Source: Ursus arctos
Taxonomy: Eukaryota; Chordata; Mammalia; Carnivora; Ursidae
NCBI RefSeq assembly: GCF_023065955.2
Contig: NW_026622808.1
Span: forward strand, 44,280,475-44,344,474
Direction of reading: 5' to 3'
Length of the DNA: 64,000 bases
The notes below the pieces were generated by a model that had not been told where the DNA came from, did no database searches, and saw nothing but the letters and a program-made list of their open reading frames with translations. The first letter of the stretch is position 1. Each line of letters opens with the position of its first letter. Shown here one piece after another: positions 11,725 through 22,780 of the stretch. Position numbers and translations under genes: made by a program.

Positions 11725-11855
11725 CATTCATCCAATATTCAGTAAATCTTTATCTAATACTAATTATGCACTAGACATCGAGCTAAAAGGATACAATTAT
11801 GAACAAGATACAATCCCTATTCTCATGAAGCTTATATTTATTCTCTCCTTCAATA
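11725..11855 (-). repeat. L2 LINE 3' fragment, antisense
   Basis: TTCATCCAATATTCAGTAAA, TATGCACTAGACATCGAGC, then AATCCCTATTCTCATGAAGC follows the antisense L2 3' end ('tgccaggcactgtgc ... ccctgccctcatggagctta'). Confidence 0.5.
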
Positions 11856-11975
11856 TTTGAGCAAGTTACTCTATGCTCTTGGCCTCAGTTTTCCCACCTG
11901 TAAAATGAGACGAAAATACCTAATGCTTAATTAAGGTTGTTGAGAAGACAGTGGTAAGCATATGATAAATACTCA
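11856..11975 (+). repeat. MIR SINE fragment
   Basis: GAGCAAGTTACTCTATGCTC, CTCAGTTTTCCCACCTGTAA and TAAGGTTGTTGAGAAGACAG match the 3' half of MIR in order. A 15-base poly-A ends the match near 11975. Confidence 0.65.
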
Positions 11976-12071
11976 AAAAAAAAAAAAAAGGTTAGTTGTT
12001 ATTACATTATTTTTACTATTATTCTTACTCTCTAGATTTCCAGACATAAACAAATTTCTTATATCTGCTGG

Positions 12072-12072
<1 letters not shown>

Positions 12073-12103
<31 letters not shown>
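12073..12103. repeat. (TG)n microsatellite
   Basis: About fifteen uninterrupted TG units. Confidence 0.98.
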
Positions 12104-12105
<2 letters not shown>

Positions 12106-12599
12106 CCTTCCTGGCTGTTCAGAAAGAACTGGAGTTGAAAGTGACTTTTCCTTAAATTTTAAAAGAAAGATTTAACAATTCAATCATAGTTTCTATCACT
12201 GAAACCATTCTTTGATACTAAGACCAAAGCAGGAACAGTATTCTTGGTTCCTAAAATGGATCTTTCTGTGTTTCTCCAGGTGCTTAATCTGCCATCAGTG
12301 AGGTGCTAATGTTGACATGGCCCCTGGTGGGGAAGGTTGGAGAGAACCAGGAGGGCCTTACTCTCTCAGCAAGATGGACAGCCTTTGATGGGATTAACTA
12401 ACAACTCCGGATGGTTGTTACCACAGACAGCCATTATGCTAAAAACAGCTGAGGTGAATTTTTAACTCGTTATTTCTTCATTTCAAAGGAAGGCTGGGAA
12501 GAACCAAAATACTCTCTTTAGGTCATTGGAAACCTGCATGCATGTTTTTGTTATTTTGGGTCTGTATTGAATCTTTACTAGATTATAAATTCTTCATGG
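12104..12599. other. unassigned stretch
   Basis: Unique; possible very short L2-like end near 12560-12610. No gene seen. Confidence 0.35.
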
Positions 12600-12990
12600 T
12601 CAGGAATGATGTAAATCCTGATTTTGTTTGCTAAGAAGCAGATCTTGAAGCAAAGATCTGAGGGTAAGTAGTTTATTTAGGGGGCGGGGGTAAGGAAACC
12701 AGTAGGGCAGTGGAAAAACAAGATGGCGAAGAGAAGGCAGTGAACTCTGGGTGTGTTGTTGCTGGGGGGCGGGGGTGGGTAGCATCTGGCTGCCCCTGTG
12801 GTGCTCCTAGAGGGTCATCACGCTGTGGAACTCTGGGAAACAGTGAAAATCATGCCTCAGAACTATCCCACAGAGAGCTGCGGGTGCTAGAGATTTTCTA
12901 CACCAGTTCCCATCCCTCAGTCCTTGGTGAAGGGCGGGTTAATACACCTGGAGGGGTGTGTATTAATTTCCTAGCATTTCTGACTAAAGG
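12600..12990. repeat. unidentified old dispersed repeat (related to 20691-21060)
   Basis: GGTAAGTAGTTTATTTAGGG, AACCAGTAGGGCAGTGG and later ACTCTGGG..CTGTGGTGCTCC share word order with 20691-21060 (GATAGTTTATTTGGGAGGG, ACCAGTAGGCATAGTG, CTGTGGTTCCTCTGG). Two decayed copies of one family are likely; the family is not identified. Confidence 0.4.
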
Positions 12991-13310
12991 GAGGCAGCTA
13001 CTGTCCACTGGAAGCAGCCAGAGGGCACCGAGGGCAAGGCTTGATGTACACACAGGGCACTAAGAGTCTCTGGATGGCTTGGCTATTTCTGCTTCCCATG
13101 CCTGAAGTTTGCACAAACAAGGTGCTTACTAAGTGTGCATTGTCATATTCTGGATGAATCAAGACATAAAAACCAAACTGTCCAGAAGTCTGCATACAAC
13201 CCAAGCATTGAGACTGCTGAAGTGAGTCTGAGCATTTGTGGGCAAGTGAATAACAGAGAACGCTTCCTTCTATAGTGATTTTGAAGAGAAAGAATAAAGT
13301 TACCTTGGTG
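12991..13310. other. unassigned stretch
   Basis: Unique; nothing recognised. Confidence 0.35.
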
Positions 13311-13802
13311 CTGACTGGAGTTCAGGAGACACTGCCCCCAAATATGGCACCTTAGCGTATTGAATATTTTAAACTGAAGGAGTTTAAGGAAATGATGGAA
13401 GCAGAAAGGTCATTTCCCTTCCTTTCTGAAGTAGGTCATAAAAGACTTGTGTGAGGTGTGCCCTCCCTGTACCCAGAGGAAAGGAGCATCTTTATGTCTG
13501 AAGATGAAGGTTGTCAAGAAGATTCAGAACTGAAAGGCCTTGCTAAGTTTCCCTCAGTTTACTTCATTTCTTTTATAGTCTCTGACCTATCATATTTCTC
13601 CACAACCACCTGCTCTTCATCAAAAGTAGCATAAAAATACTCGGGTTTAATTGTTTCGTCAGACCTTCATGTCCTTTTGAAGGCTCCTGTGTCTTGTAAA
13701 ACTTATATGAAATAAATGTGTATGCTATTCTCTTGTCAATTTCTTTGTCAGACCTAACCAGGGACCCTCAGAGGGTCAAGGAAAACTTTTTCCTCCCTCA
13801 CA
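13311..13802 (+). mobile_element. ancient solo LTR (retroviral)
   Basis: The 3' part is LTR-like: GTCTTGTAAAACTTATATGA, then AAATAAATGTGTATGC (poly-A signal AATAAA), GTCAATTTCTTTGTCAGAC, GGGACCCTCAGAGGGTCAAG and a pyrimidine-rich end TTTTTCCTCCCTCACA closing on CA. The 5' part (GACACTGCCCCCAAATATGG) opens near a TG at 13311. About 490 bases is a normal LTR length. No internal sequence adjoins it. Family not identified. Confidence 0.6.
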
Positions 13803-14894
13803 ATGCTCTAGGTATGAGAGAGAGAAGCTGACAAGCTAATGAAACAGATAAACTGAAGTTCTAATTCTTCACACTTTGCCAAGTCAAGCACATACTTTTC
13901 CTAGGTAAAATGCCATAACTGGGGTAATAGACATTAGAGACGATGATCAATAGACAATATAAAACATGATACCAAAGTAATCAGGGCTCATGTTTCAGGG
14001 ACAAGAATTTTGAATGTCTGAGCATCAAGCGTTGGGTTCTCAGGACATAGTTGATGAGACAGAGGTTACCATGCGGGAGGTTTTATCTAAGGAGTATTGT
14101 TGGGACCAACACTTGTGAAAGGGAGGGGGATGAAGTGGGACTGAGCAAAGAGAGAAACCAAGCTGTGATGCGGGCCCAGCCATGGCTTCTGTCAACTGTC
14201 CAAGGAGCTCTGGGGCCGGAAAGGTCCTACTGAGGTGTCCCAAGTACGGCTGAGACGGCCAGGTCATTATACTCATAGCCATCCCTTTCATACTGGCCAG
14301 AGCCACCCTGGAAGGAGCTGACAGCTGAAGGTGGTCTGCTGCCAGCACTCCTAGCAGCTGAGAATGAATCCTTCAGCTGGTGGTGCATCAGTGCCCCCCA
14401 CACCGAATATTCTCAGCCTCCCCTCTCCCTCAGTACTCTGCCCCCAGCATGGGCTTTGAAGATTCTCTATCTTGGATTACCAGGGTTATACGATTTAAAT
14501 TTGATGTGATTCTCATATTTCACAACCCTTGAGTTCTTCTGGAACCTGCTTTGCCTTCATCATTATTTGGTGCTAGGGGACTATATTATTGATCTACTGG
14601 AGCACAATTTACTACACATCACAGTAGACCACCTGTGATGTGGGGCAGATAGGTACCTAAAATCTGTCTGCTTGCCATCCAAGTCCTGATATTCTGATTT
14701 CTATAGTCTTAGGTACATCCTTTTGGACAGCCAGGAGGTGTCTGCATGGGTGGTCTGTGTTTAGATACCACATCCTCTGCAACCCAGAGCATAAAATCTC
14801 ACCTCAGTTTTCATTTTCCTGGAACTTGAAGTAGGAGGCTGTCTTAATAACTATTTTGGGTTCTATGGAATTAGTCATACAGCATACAACAATG

Positions 14895-14898
<4 letters not shown>
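13803..14898. other. unassigned stretch
   Basis: Mostly unique. The 14060-14350 part is GC-richer and could be a further decayed copy of the 12600/20691 repeat family. Open frames here look like chance. Confidence 0.35.

Positions 14899-14942
<44 letters not shown>
14899..14942. repeat. (TG)n microsatellite
   Basis: Twenty-two uninterrupted TG units. It creates spurious repeated Cys-Val and Thr-His open frames on the two strands. Confidence 0.98.
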
Positions 14943-14944
<2 letters not shown>

Positions 14945-15134
14945 GGGGGTAGGATTCCTCTCCCGGCACAAGGAAGACAAAAATCCCAAGAAAAGCTGGG
15001 GCTAAACTTTGAGCAGCGCCATATAAAACAGAGGCTGAGAAACATCAACATAAGCCGTGCATGCAGGGAGGAAATATTTGCACAGTCCTGCTTCACCACT
15101 TATAGCCATGGAGAGTCCTCCATATTTATTGTTC

Positions 15135-17395
15135 CATCCAAGAAATCTTTGCCAAAACCAAGGTAACAAAGATGTAGTCCTATATTTTCTTGTAAGAGTC
15201 CTGTGGTTTTATCTCATACGTTTTGGTCTGTGACCCACTTTGAGTTAAGTATTGTGGACGGCATGAGAAGGGGATACAACTTTATTCTTTTGCATGTGGA
15301 TATCCACTTGTCTCAGCATAATTTCTTGAAAAGACAATTCTTTTCTGCCATTGAATTGTCTCGGCATCCTTGTCAAAAACCAATTGACTATAAATGTAGT
15401 TTATTTCCAGTTTCTCAATTCTATTCCATTGTATGTCTATCCCATGCGAGTGCCACACTCTCTTATTACTATAGCTTTGTACTTAGTTTTGAAATTGGGA
15501 AGTGTGAGTCTTCCAACTTTGTTCTTTTTTAAGATTGTTTTGTCCATTCTGGGTGCCTTAAATTTTCATATAAATTTGAGTATCAACTTGTCAATTTATG
15601 CAAAGAAAACAGCTGAGATTTTGATATGAATTGTGTGGAATTTGTAGATCAATTTGGAGAGTACTATCCTTTTAACAAATATTGTTCCTGATTCATGAAC
15701 ATGAGATGTCTTTCCATTTATTTGGGTCTCCTCTAATTTCTTTCAACAATAGTTCATAGTTTTCAGAGACTATATTTTGCCTTGCTTTTGTTAAAATTAT
15801 TGTTAGGTATTTTATCCATTTGGCTGTTGTTTTAATAAGAATTGTTTTCTTAATTTCCTTTGTTAATTTTTCATTGCTAGCTGCCTCAGCTTGGGTTGCT
15901 GTAACGAAATACCACAGACTGGGTGACTCAAATAACAGGCATTTATTTCTCAGAGTTCTGGAAGCTGGGAAGTTGGAGATTAGGATGCTAGCATGATTAT
16001 GGTCAGGCTCTGATGAATATCCTTCCTGGCTTGCAGGTGGCTGTCTTCTTGCCATATCCTCACATGGGAGAAGAGGGAGAGGGAGAGACAAAGGCTGGGG
16101 AGATAGAGGGAGAGAGGGGGAGACAGAGAGTGGTGGGGAGGTTGGGGGGGAGGAAGAGAGAGAGAAAGAGAGAGAGGGGCACTCTCTGATTTCTTCTTAT
16201 AAGGGCACTAAGCTCATCAAAAAGACCTCACCCTCTTGACCTTATCTAAACCTATATACCTCCCAAAGGCCCCATCTCCAAATATAATCACATTGAGGGT
16301 TAGGGGTTCAACATATGAATTTTGGGGGAGCACATTCAGTTCCTAATGCAAGTGCATAGAAATACAAACGAATTTTGCATATTAATCTTGTACACGGCAA
16401 ACTTGATAAGCTTATTTTTTAAATCATTTTTTAGTGGGTTTCTTAGAATTATCTCTAAACAAGATAATGCCATTGGCCCATAGAACATGTTTTACTTATT
16501 CCTTTCCAATATAAATGTCTTTTATTTCACTTTCTTATCTAACTGGCCTGGCTAGAATCTCTAGGACAATGTTGAGTAGAAGTGGTGAGGAGGGATGTTT
16601 TTTTGTCATTCTTGATCTTAAAGGGAAGCACTTAGTCTTTCACCATTAAGTATAATGTGGGTTTTATCAGGTTGAGGAAGTTTCCTTCCCCTCCAAGTTT
16701 GTTGTGCATTTGTATTATGAAAGATTTCTAAAATGCTTCTTCTGTATCTCCTGGGATTATCATATGATGTCTGTTTTTTTATTCTTTTGATTTTTGGATG
16801 TTAAAACAACTTTACATTTCTGAGATAAATCTCACTTTATCATGGTGAATCATCATTTTTTTTTTATATGTTCCTGGATTCAGTCTGCTAGTATTTTGTT
16901 GACAATTTTTGTGTCTGTATTTATAAGAAGTTTTGGTCTGTAATTTTCTTTTTTTGAGATGTCTTTGTCTGGATTTAGCATCAGGGCTGTACTGGTCTCA
17001 TAGAATGAGTTGGAAAGTGTTTCTTCTTCTTCTAATCTTTGGTAGAGTTTGTGAAGAATGGTTACTAATTCTCCTCTAAATGTTTAGAATTCACCGGTAA
17101 AGTCATCTTGGTATGGGCTTCTTTTTGAGAGAAGTTTTAAAATTACTAACTCAATCTCTTTACCTGTTATAGGTATACTCAAATTTTCCATTTATTGTAG
17201 AGTCAGTTTCAACAGTTTGTGTCTATCTAGGAATTTACCTATTTCACCTAAGTTATCAGATTTGTTGGCAGATAGGTTTATTTTTTTAAAATAATTATCC
17301 TTTATGATCCTTTTTATTTCTGTAAGATGAGTAATAGTGTTCCCTCTTTCATTTCTGATTTTCATAATTTGAATCTTTTTATTTTATCAATTCCT
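15135..17395 (-). mobile_element. old L1, antisense, interrupted
   Basis: Reverse-complement ORF2 text runs in order: AGAAATCTTTGCCAAAACCA at the left, TCTATTCCATTGTATGTCT, AGATGTCTTTCCATTTATTT, then after the interruption TTTATTTCACTTTCTTATC, GATGTCTTTGTCTGGATTTAG and GATGAGTAATAGTGTTCCCT. On the minus strand the 15693-15850 part encodes a decayed piece ending in NKWKDISCS, an ORF2 segment just past the RT core. An MLT1-type LTR at 15876-16350 splits it: the host text CATTGCTAG is resumed as AGTGCATAGAAATACAAA. Stops and frameshifts throughout. Confidence 0.85.
15876..16350 (-). mobile_element. MLT1-type MaLR LTR, antisense, nested in L1
   Basis: GAAATACCACAGACTGGGTG, TTATTTCTCAGAGTTCTGG, CTTATAAGGGCACTAAGC, CTCCCAAAGGCCCCATCTCC and TATGAATTTTGGGGGAGCAC are the reverse complement of an MLT1-like LTR. 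The middle (about 16065-16185) has expanded to a GAGA/GGGA purine tract of about 120 bases. Confidence 0.8.
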
Positions 17396-17524
17396 AGGAT
17401 TTAGATTAGAAAGAGTGGGATATTTGGCACTAAACTCATCTAGGACCAAATTCTATCTCTTTCACCATGTGATTCCCCTCTCTCAACCTTGGTTTTTAAA
17501 TCTACATGATAGAGATAATTTAAT

Positions 17525-17700
17525 TTGTTCATTCTTTCAATAAATATATGTGGAACACCTATCGTATGCCAGGCACTACTTGTGTGTGTGCAGGGGGGGG
17601 GGGATGGGGAGGCAGGAGAAACAAAATAACTTTCCCTCATGGAGCTCACATTTCATCTTGCTGTAAAGTTTAAATATGATGACATTATAGAGTTACTGGC
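17525..17700 (-). repeat. L2 LINE 3' fragment, antisense
   Basis: TTCATTCTTTCAATAAATAT, CGTATGCCAGGCACTACTTG and CCTCATGGAGCTCACATTTC are the reverse complement of the L2 3' end. A poly-G run of nine to ten bases lies inside near 17593. Confidence 0.7.
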
Positions 17701-18186
17701 ATAGATAAATGCCCAGTGAACCACGGCTACTGCAACTGTATCTTTTCCTCTCCTGTGCCAATTCAGATTCTCTAGGAGAAAGCATTGGATGGCTTGTGAT
17801 ACTTTCTGGCAATCTGAGGTCTTTCTCATACCTCATCATAATCAATTCTGCTCAAATACAAACATCACAGCAGCAATTTCTTTTTATGTCTAACTTCTAA
17901 TTATCTATAAACACATGCTTTTATGAGATGGCTCTCACCTTTGATATATGATCGCAGACGTTTAGCTAGTCAAAACCCTACCTGACTACCCTGCTTGCTG
18001 CATTAAAACTCAAGTAGCACAGACCTGTGGTAGAATCGTTTACATGCATGTTAATTTGCATGTTTTTCCCGTGTATTTTTTTCTTTTCCCTTCCCTCACT
18101 CAAGCATATAGTAAGGCTTGCTTTCTTGCCTCCAGGAAGGTTAGCAGGAAAGAAGAAAGAGGGGATAGTTTCCTTTGGGGCTTTTT
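17701..18186. other. unassigned stretch
   Basis: Unique; nothing recognised. Confidence 0.4.
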
Positions 18187-18398
18187 AAATTTTTTTTAAT
18201 TTTTATTTTTTAAAGATTTTATTTATTTATTTGACAGAGAGAGACAGCGAGAGAGGGAACACCAGCAGGGGCAGTGGGAGAGGGAGAGGCAGGCTTCCCT
18301 CCGAGCAGGGAGCCGGATGCAGGGCTTGATCCCAGGACCCTGGGATCATGACCTGAGCCAAAGGCAGACACTTATGACTGAGCCACCCAGGTGCCCCT
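18187..18398 (-). mobile_element. Can-SINE, antisense
   Basis: T-rich start, AAAGATTTTATTTATTTATT, TTGACAGAGAGAGACAG, CCCTGGGATCATGACCTGAG and GAGCCACCCAGGTGCCCC. Flanks CCTTTGGGGCTTTTT (18172-18186) and CCTTTTGGGCTTTT (18399-18412) are a near-perfect target duplication. Confidence 0.95.
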
Positions 18399-18535
18399 CC
18401 TTTTGGGCTTTTGATCTCAAAAGTTTGAGTCCACTTGAATAGATGATTCTAGCCTTCTGGCAGGACTAAGAGACAGAAGGGGTCTTCTATGGGGAACAAG
18501 AGTGGAAAGGGAAGAAAAGAAATTTAGGGAGACAG

Positions 18536-18537
<2 letters not shown>

Positions 18538-18570
<33 letters not shown>
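18538..18570. repeat. (TG)n microsatellite
   Basis: About sixteen uninterrupted units. Confidence 0.98.
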
Positions 18571-18571
<1 letters not shown>

Positions 18572-19589
18572 CCTAAGCAGTGGAGATTGTGGCTATCCCT
18601 GGAAGCACCCTGGGGAGAGATCAGACTTCCCAGGGGACTAAGTGCTTGAGATCCCTAGAGATATGAGAAGCTCCAGCCGTCTCAAAGGTCGCAGGCTCCC
18701 AGCAAGGCCCTGAGGCAATAATCCCACAAGAACTGAGGGATGGTGCGGGCTGGAGGCACTGTGGACTCCCAGTGGTAACCAGAGCAGGTTAAAGTTGATG
18801 ACCAGAGAAGCTTCCCTGAGGATGTGATGCTACCTAGCCTTCAGGATATCCATCATCTTCAGGAAGGAGACTAATAGCCCATCCCCCACCAGTCAGCCAG
18901 GGGATGTGGACTCTGATTTGGAACCAAGGGGCTTTAAAGAAGATAAGGAAAAAGAAAGCATTTAACATTTTGGTTTGGTTGTGTGTTGTTTTTTGTTTGT
19001 TGGTTTGTTTGTTTGTTTGTTTGTTTTGCACAGCTAAGCTTGTGAACTGAGAGTCATACTGGCTGTCTAAGGTAGCCATGGGATAGGAAGTAATTAAAAC
19101 TCAGGACTTCTGCCTCTGTCCACTTATCACATACCTCTCTTCTGAGAGCCTATGGCTTAGAAGTATGGGGAATTTTCTAGCCATTTGATTCTGTGCTCCA
19201 GTACTTTCCAGCATCAGTTGGCTTTGATAAGTACAGATTGATCCAAGATGAGAAAGGGATGCAGAAACCCAGCACAGACCATGATTCACACACAACCCTA
19301 AACAAAGCAGTAGCTGAGTGATTTTCCTGGAACTCCTTACAGAGTGATGAGACAATGAGGGGCCCATTTACTATAATAGATGGCCAGGGGACATTCAGAA
19401 CTCAAGAACACTTCAAATCTACCTTCTAATTTATAAACCCAATTTCCTCACAGGCTGTAGGTTCACTGAGGATAGGAATTGTTTTTTACTGGCTCCCTGC
19501 TATGGCTTGCATGGTGGCTGGCATAGGGCAAGCATGTTATTTTTATGTATATACATGTATATAAATTAATTAAAACATCTCATTATTGA
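18571..19589. other. unassigned stretch
   Basis: Unique except for the (TTTG)n tract at 18993-19027. No gene seen. Confidence 0.4.
18993..19027. repeat. (TTTG)n microsatellite
   Basis: Tandem TTTG units with one interruption (TTGG). Confidence 0.9.
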
Positions 19590-19745
19590 AAGCCTACTAT
19601 GTTCCTGAAATTGCTCACGGCACTGTGGACAGCATTATCTTGTTCAATCCTCTAAATGATCCTGTGAGGTAAGTTGCTCAAAGTCTCACAGTTAGTAAGT
19701 GGCAAGGTTCCAGCCCTGGTCTGACTTCAAACTCACCATTTCTTT
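19590..19745 (-). repeat. MIR SINE, antisense
   Basis: CAATCCTCTAAATGATCCTG, TGAGGTAAGTTGCTCAAAGT and CTCACAGTTAGTAAGTGGCA follow reverse-complement MIR order. Confidence 0.65.
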
Positions 19746-20044
19746 ACATTTTTGAGTCTCTTTGGGATAGAGGTAGATCTTGTTATAAGCTAATCATTTG
19801 GATTTTAACTTATAATATTAGGGTATCAATAAGGAAGCAATTCTATTTCCTCCTTACTAATCCTTTTAACCATTCATCTATTCAGTGAGAGTATATATAT
19901 TGAGTTATACATCCCAGATACTTGTCCCTCTAAATTACTGTGCAAATCAGTTAGAAATTTATAGAACTGAAAAGAATAAGACAAAAAATATTCGTGTTCC
20001 AAAAATATCTAGTTGTCTCATAGACTTCTTACTGAGGCTTCCTG

Positions 20045-20275
20045 GGCTGATGGAAAGGTTTTAAGACTTGGGATCAGCAGACCTGGGTTTAAACACTGGG
20101 TTAATAATAGCTAGTCAAATCGGAACTAACTCGATAATCAAAACTAGCTAGTTTTGCTTTGGGCAAGTTAGTTTTCCTGAGTCTCATTTTTCTCATCTGT
20201 ACAATGGAAATAGCATCCACATGTGTGGAACTTGTGAGGTAATATATGGTACTGTAATTTGGCAACAAAACCTAA
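20045..20275 (+). repeat. MIR SINE with an inserted palindromic patch
   Basis: GCAGACCTGGGTTTAAACAC, TTTGGGCAAGTTAGTTTTCC, CATTTTTCTCATCTGTACAA and GGAACTTGTGAGGTAATA are sense MIR blocks. The centre holds extra sequence including a perfect 18-base palindrome, CAAAACTAGCTAGTTTTG, at 20139-20156. Confidence 0.65.
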
Positions 20276-20690
20276 ACACATGTAATCTTTACTATGATCA
20301 TTGTTATTACCTATAAGAAGAGTTGTAAATCGCATGCACTTATATATAATAGATCTACCATGGGTTAAAATGGAGTTTTGGGAACAAGGTCACTTTGGTA
20401 TTTGATTGTGAGGTTGGTAAACATTAGAAATGTTTTTGCTACAAATGAAGAAATGTAGAAGGAGGGTAGGAAGACAATGTACAGATATGTACTTTAGGGC
20501 TATACAAAATCACCCGGCTTGGGAAGGTGGGAAGGTGGACTAAAATATGAGTCATGCTTGCTGAGGGGCATCTATAAGAAGCATCTTTCTCCTTTTTATA
20601 AATTTTCTACCAGAGAGGGCTTCTATTTGCATTCACACTGGGAGAATCTTTCTATAATTTACTCAAAGTCTCCCTTTATAGCAAATTCTG
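20276..20690. other. unassigned stretch
   Basis: Unique; nothing recognised. Confidence 0.35.
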
Positions 20691-21060
20691 AGAAAAGGAC
20701 TTAGGTGCAGATAGTTTATTTGGGAGGGAATACCAGTAGGCATAGTGAAAAAGAAGAGAGAATGAGACAGGAAAGGGAAAAGTCAATAAAGGTTGCATTA
20801 TTAAACTGGTTTGCACTGTGGGCAACTAGAGCTCAAATCCGCTGTGGTTCCTCTGGGGAAAATTTGTAGAAATTGTCAATCAAAGAATGAAAGACTGGGG
20901 CACTTATTCACTGACTTCTATCCTCCATTGGCTGAGGATTGTCCCCAGGACAGTAATTACCCCATATTTTAGAGCCTATTCACTTTCTGAGGCAGAAAAT
21001 TGATAGACTTCCCCACTTAAACACTCTTGAAAGTGGGACACCGGCAACTATCCATCACAG
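20691..21060. repeat. unidentified old dispersed repeat (related to 12600-12990)
   Basis: Shares GTTTATTT-GGGAGGG, CCAGTAGGCA and CTGTGGTTCCTCTGG blocks, in the same order, with the block at 12600. Family not identified. Confidence 0.4.
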
Positions 21061-21574
21061 TGGTTCTGAAGTTGGGTGGGCTCAAGGAATGTGCTTCAGC
21101 ACACAGCTCTAGGCTGAGAGTTTTGCCAAGAGTGCTCAAGCAAGTGTGGGTTTAGGGAAAGGGCATGTTAAGGAGGTCCTGAATTTACACTGACCCGGCC
21201 AAGAACTGATCTCATTTAGCACTCATTTTCATTCCATTTTCCTTCCACTTGGTCTCTTTGTGCCCATGAATCATACAGAACTTGGAATCAACTCCTTCCC
21301 CCCTTCCCTTAAAAAGCCATCTGGGTAGCCATCCATATGACTGGATACAGAAGACATTTAAAATGATAACTGGGCTATTCATAGATGAATGCAGACCTGC
21401 TGACTCATCAAATTGCTTCAGTGCCACAGCCAAACAAATCTATCAGTGAGCATGGTCTCCAAGGGATCTAAAGTATCTCTATTTCCCTCCATCCCTTTTT
21501 ATTTCATTAACATACAATAGGATTGAGATTATGATCTGAATAATTACAACAATTTCTAATTAATTGAGGTATTT
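21061..21574. other. unassigned stretch
   Basis: Unique; nothing recognised. Confidence 0.35.
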
Positions 21575-21754
21575 ATTCATATAAAAAATATCAAATGTTT
21601 ACTGAGGGCTTGCCTCATGTCAAGCTCTAGAATACAGGAGAGAGCGAAGTTTAAGATTTCTGCCTTCACAGAATTTACTTTCTACTGGAGAATAAATATA
21701 GAATGAGAAGAATATAATGAAAGAAATAGAGTGATGGGAGACAAAGTTCCTGGT
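21575..21754 (-). repeat. L2 LINE, antisense, left half (split by the provirus)
   Basis: GAGGTATTTATTCATATAAA, TTTACTGAGGGCTTGCCTC, GCCTTCACAGAATTTACTTT and AAATAGAGTGATGGGAGA follow the antisense L2 3' end. The element stops at the 5' LTR and continues at 30358. Confidence 0.65.
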
Positions 21755-22245
21755 GTAAAAAAGGAGATTTCAAAATGGAGAAAGCAATCCTAGCTAAGAC
21801 AGTCTTTCCTAAAAGTAGGGTGAGGAGGCCATATGGGAAGAGAAATTTACATACATCCTCACTGGAGAAATCATCAACTTTTAAAAAACCTTTAAACAGC
21901 TGCAAGAACCTCAGCCTGCATTTAACTTTCTCCTCACCATGACACCTGTATCATCTGCATTCTTCACTTCCAAAGGAGCCAATGAAATTTAACAAGTTTC
22001 AATCCCTGATTTGCATATTAACTCAACCAATCCCAGTTAACCTAGTTTCAATTCCTGTTTTGCATAGAAGACTTGAATGAGAACTACACTGGTAGTCTAT
22101 TGCCATATAACTCTGCCCCCTCTTTGTCTTCTGTGGAACACAATTTAGGTTTCTGCTTTAATCCATGTCTTTCAAATTACAATTCTATTTGCCCAAATAA
22201 ACTCCTGTCTGCTTAAATTTTTAGTAAATTCTGTTTTGGTTGACA
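21755..22245 (+). repeat. provirus 5' LTR
   Basis: A 491-base LTR running from TGTAAAAAAGGAGATTTC to TTTTGGTTGACA (TG...CA ends). A poly-A signal AATAAA lies at 22196-22201, with a pyrimidine-rich CTGCCCCCTCTTTGTCTTC upstream. It pairs block by block with 29436-30357; over the last ~235 bases roughly four bases in five agree by eye. Confidence 0.85.
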
Positions 22246-22780
22246 TCGTTTAACGTATTCAGAGCAACTGACTCCAAACCCCCAGCACTGCCGTGAACAT
22301 ATGAAAGATACTTCCAAGAGACCATTGTTCTCTAGTATTTCCAGTGGCAGACCTCATAGTTCTGGCAGAGAGTTCTTCTGGATCCAAACCTCCTATTTTT
22401 TCAGCTGAGGTTCTGATCAGGCTTTATTTGGGGAAAATAATAGTTTCTGCCCTCACTTCTTTGAAGGGGTGGATGACCTTAACCATCAGAGGAGTCGGGT
22501 TTCAGGATATTTACTGGACAGTCCTCAACTTATTTCCAGGTGGCTACATGGTCTTTCAATTTAGAACTAGGTTGTTCTCTTTAACCAATGCAAAACCCTT
22601 AGTTCTTTTGCTATTTAAATGAGGGTCTTCCGACTCTAATACCACTCAGTGTTCAGGAATCTCCCAGACACATAACAAGAGACCAACGGTCCATTGGTAA
22701 CATTTTGGAAAGTGGTCTTCAAACAGCACGCACATGACCCCAAACATTCATCCTCTTGCCTCAGTCATTTGAGAACAATC
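22246..22780 (+). other. provirus leader region
   Basis: This lies between the 5' LTR and the gag-like ATG. No clear primer-binding site. A 92-codon open frame (22344-22622) shows no recognised domain. Confidence 0.4.

Noticed and set aside
12710..13063. 117-codon plus-strand open frame
   Set aside because: Low-complexity Gly/Ser-rich translation over a suspected repeat; no domain or splice context.
14804..15166. Open frames rich in Thr-His or Cys-Val
   Set aside because: They are translations of the (TG)n tract. The same applies to frames at 36712-36894, 40938-41248, 46796-47061 and 23414-23650.
15693..16091. 132-codon minus-strand frame with an RT-like end
   Set aside because: Chimera of the MLT1 LTR and decayed L1 ORF2; explained by the nested repeats.
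18593..18840. Possible exon-rich GC patch
   Set aside because: No frame stays open with splice sites on both sides.
22344..22622. 92-codon frame in the provirus leader, considered as an accessory gene
   Set aside because: No recognised motif, sits before the gag-like start, and the region is decayed.
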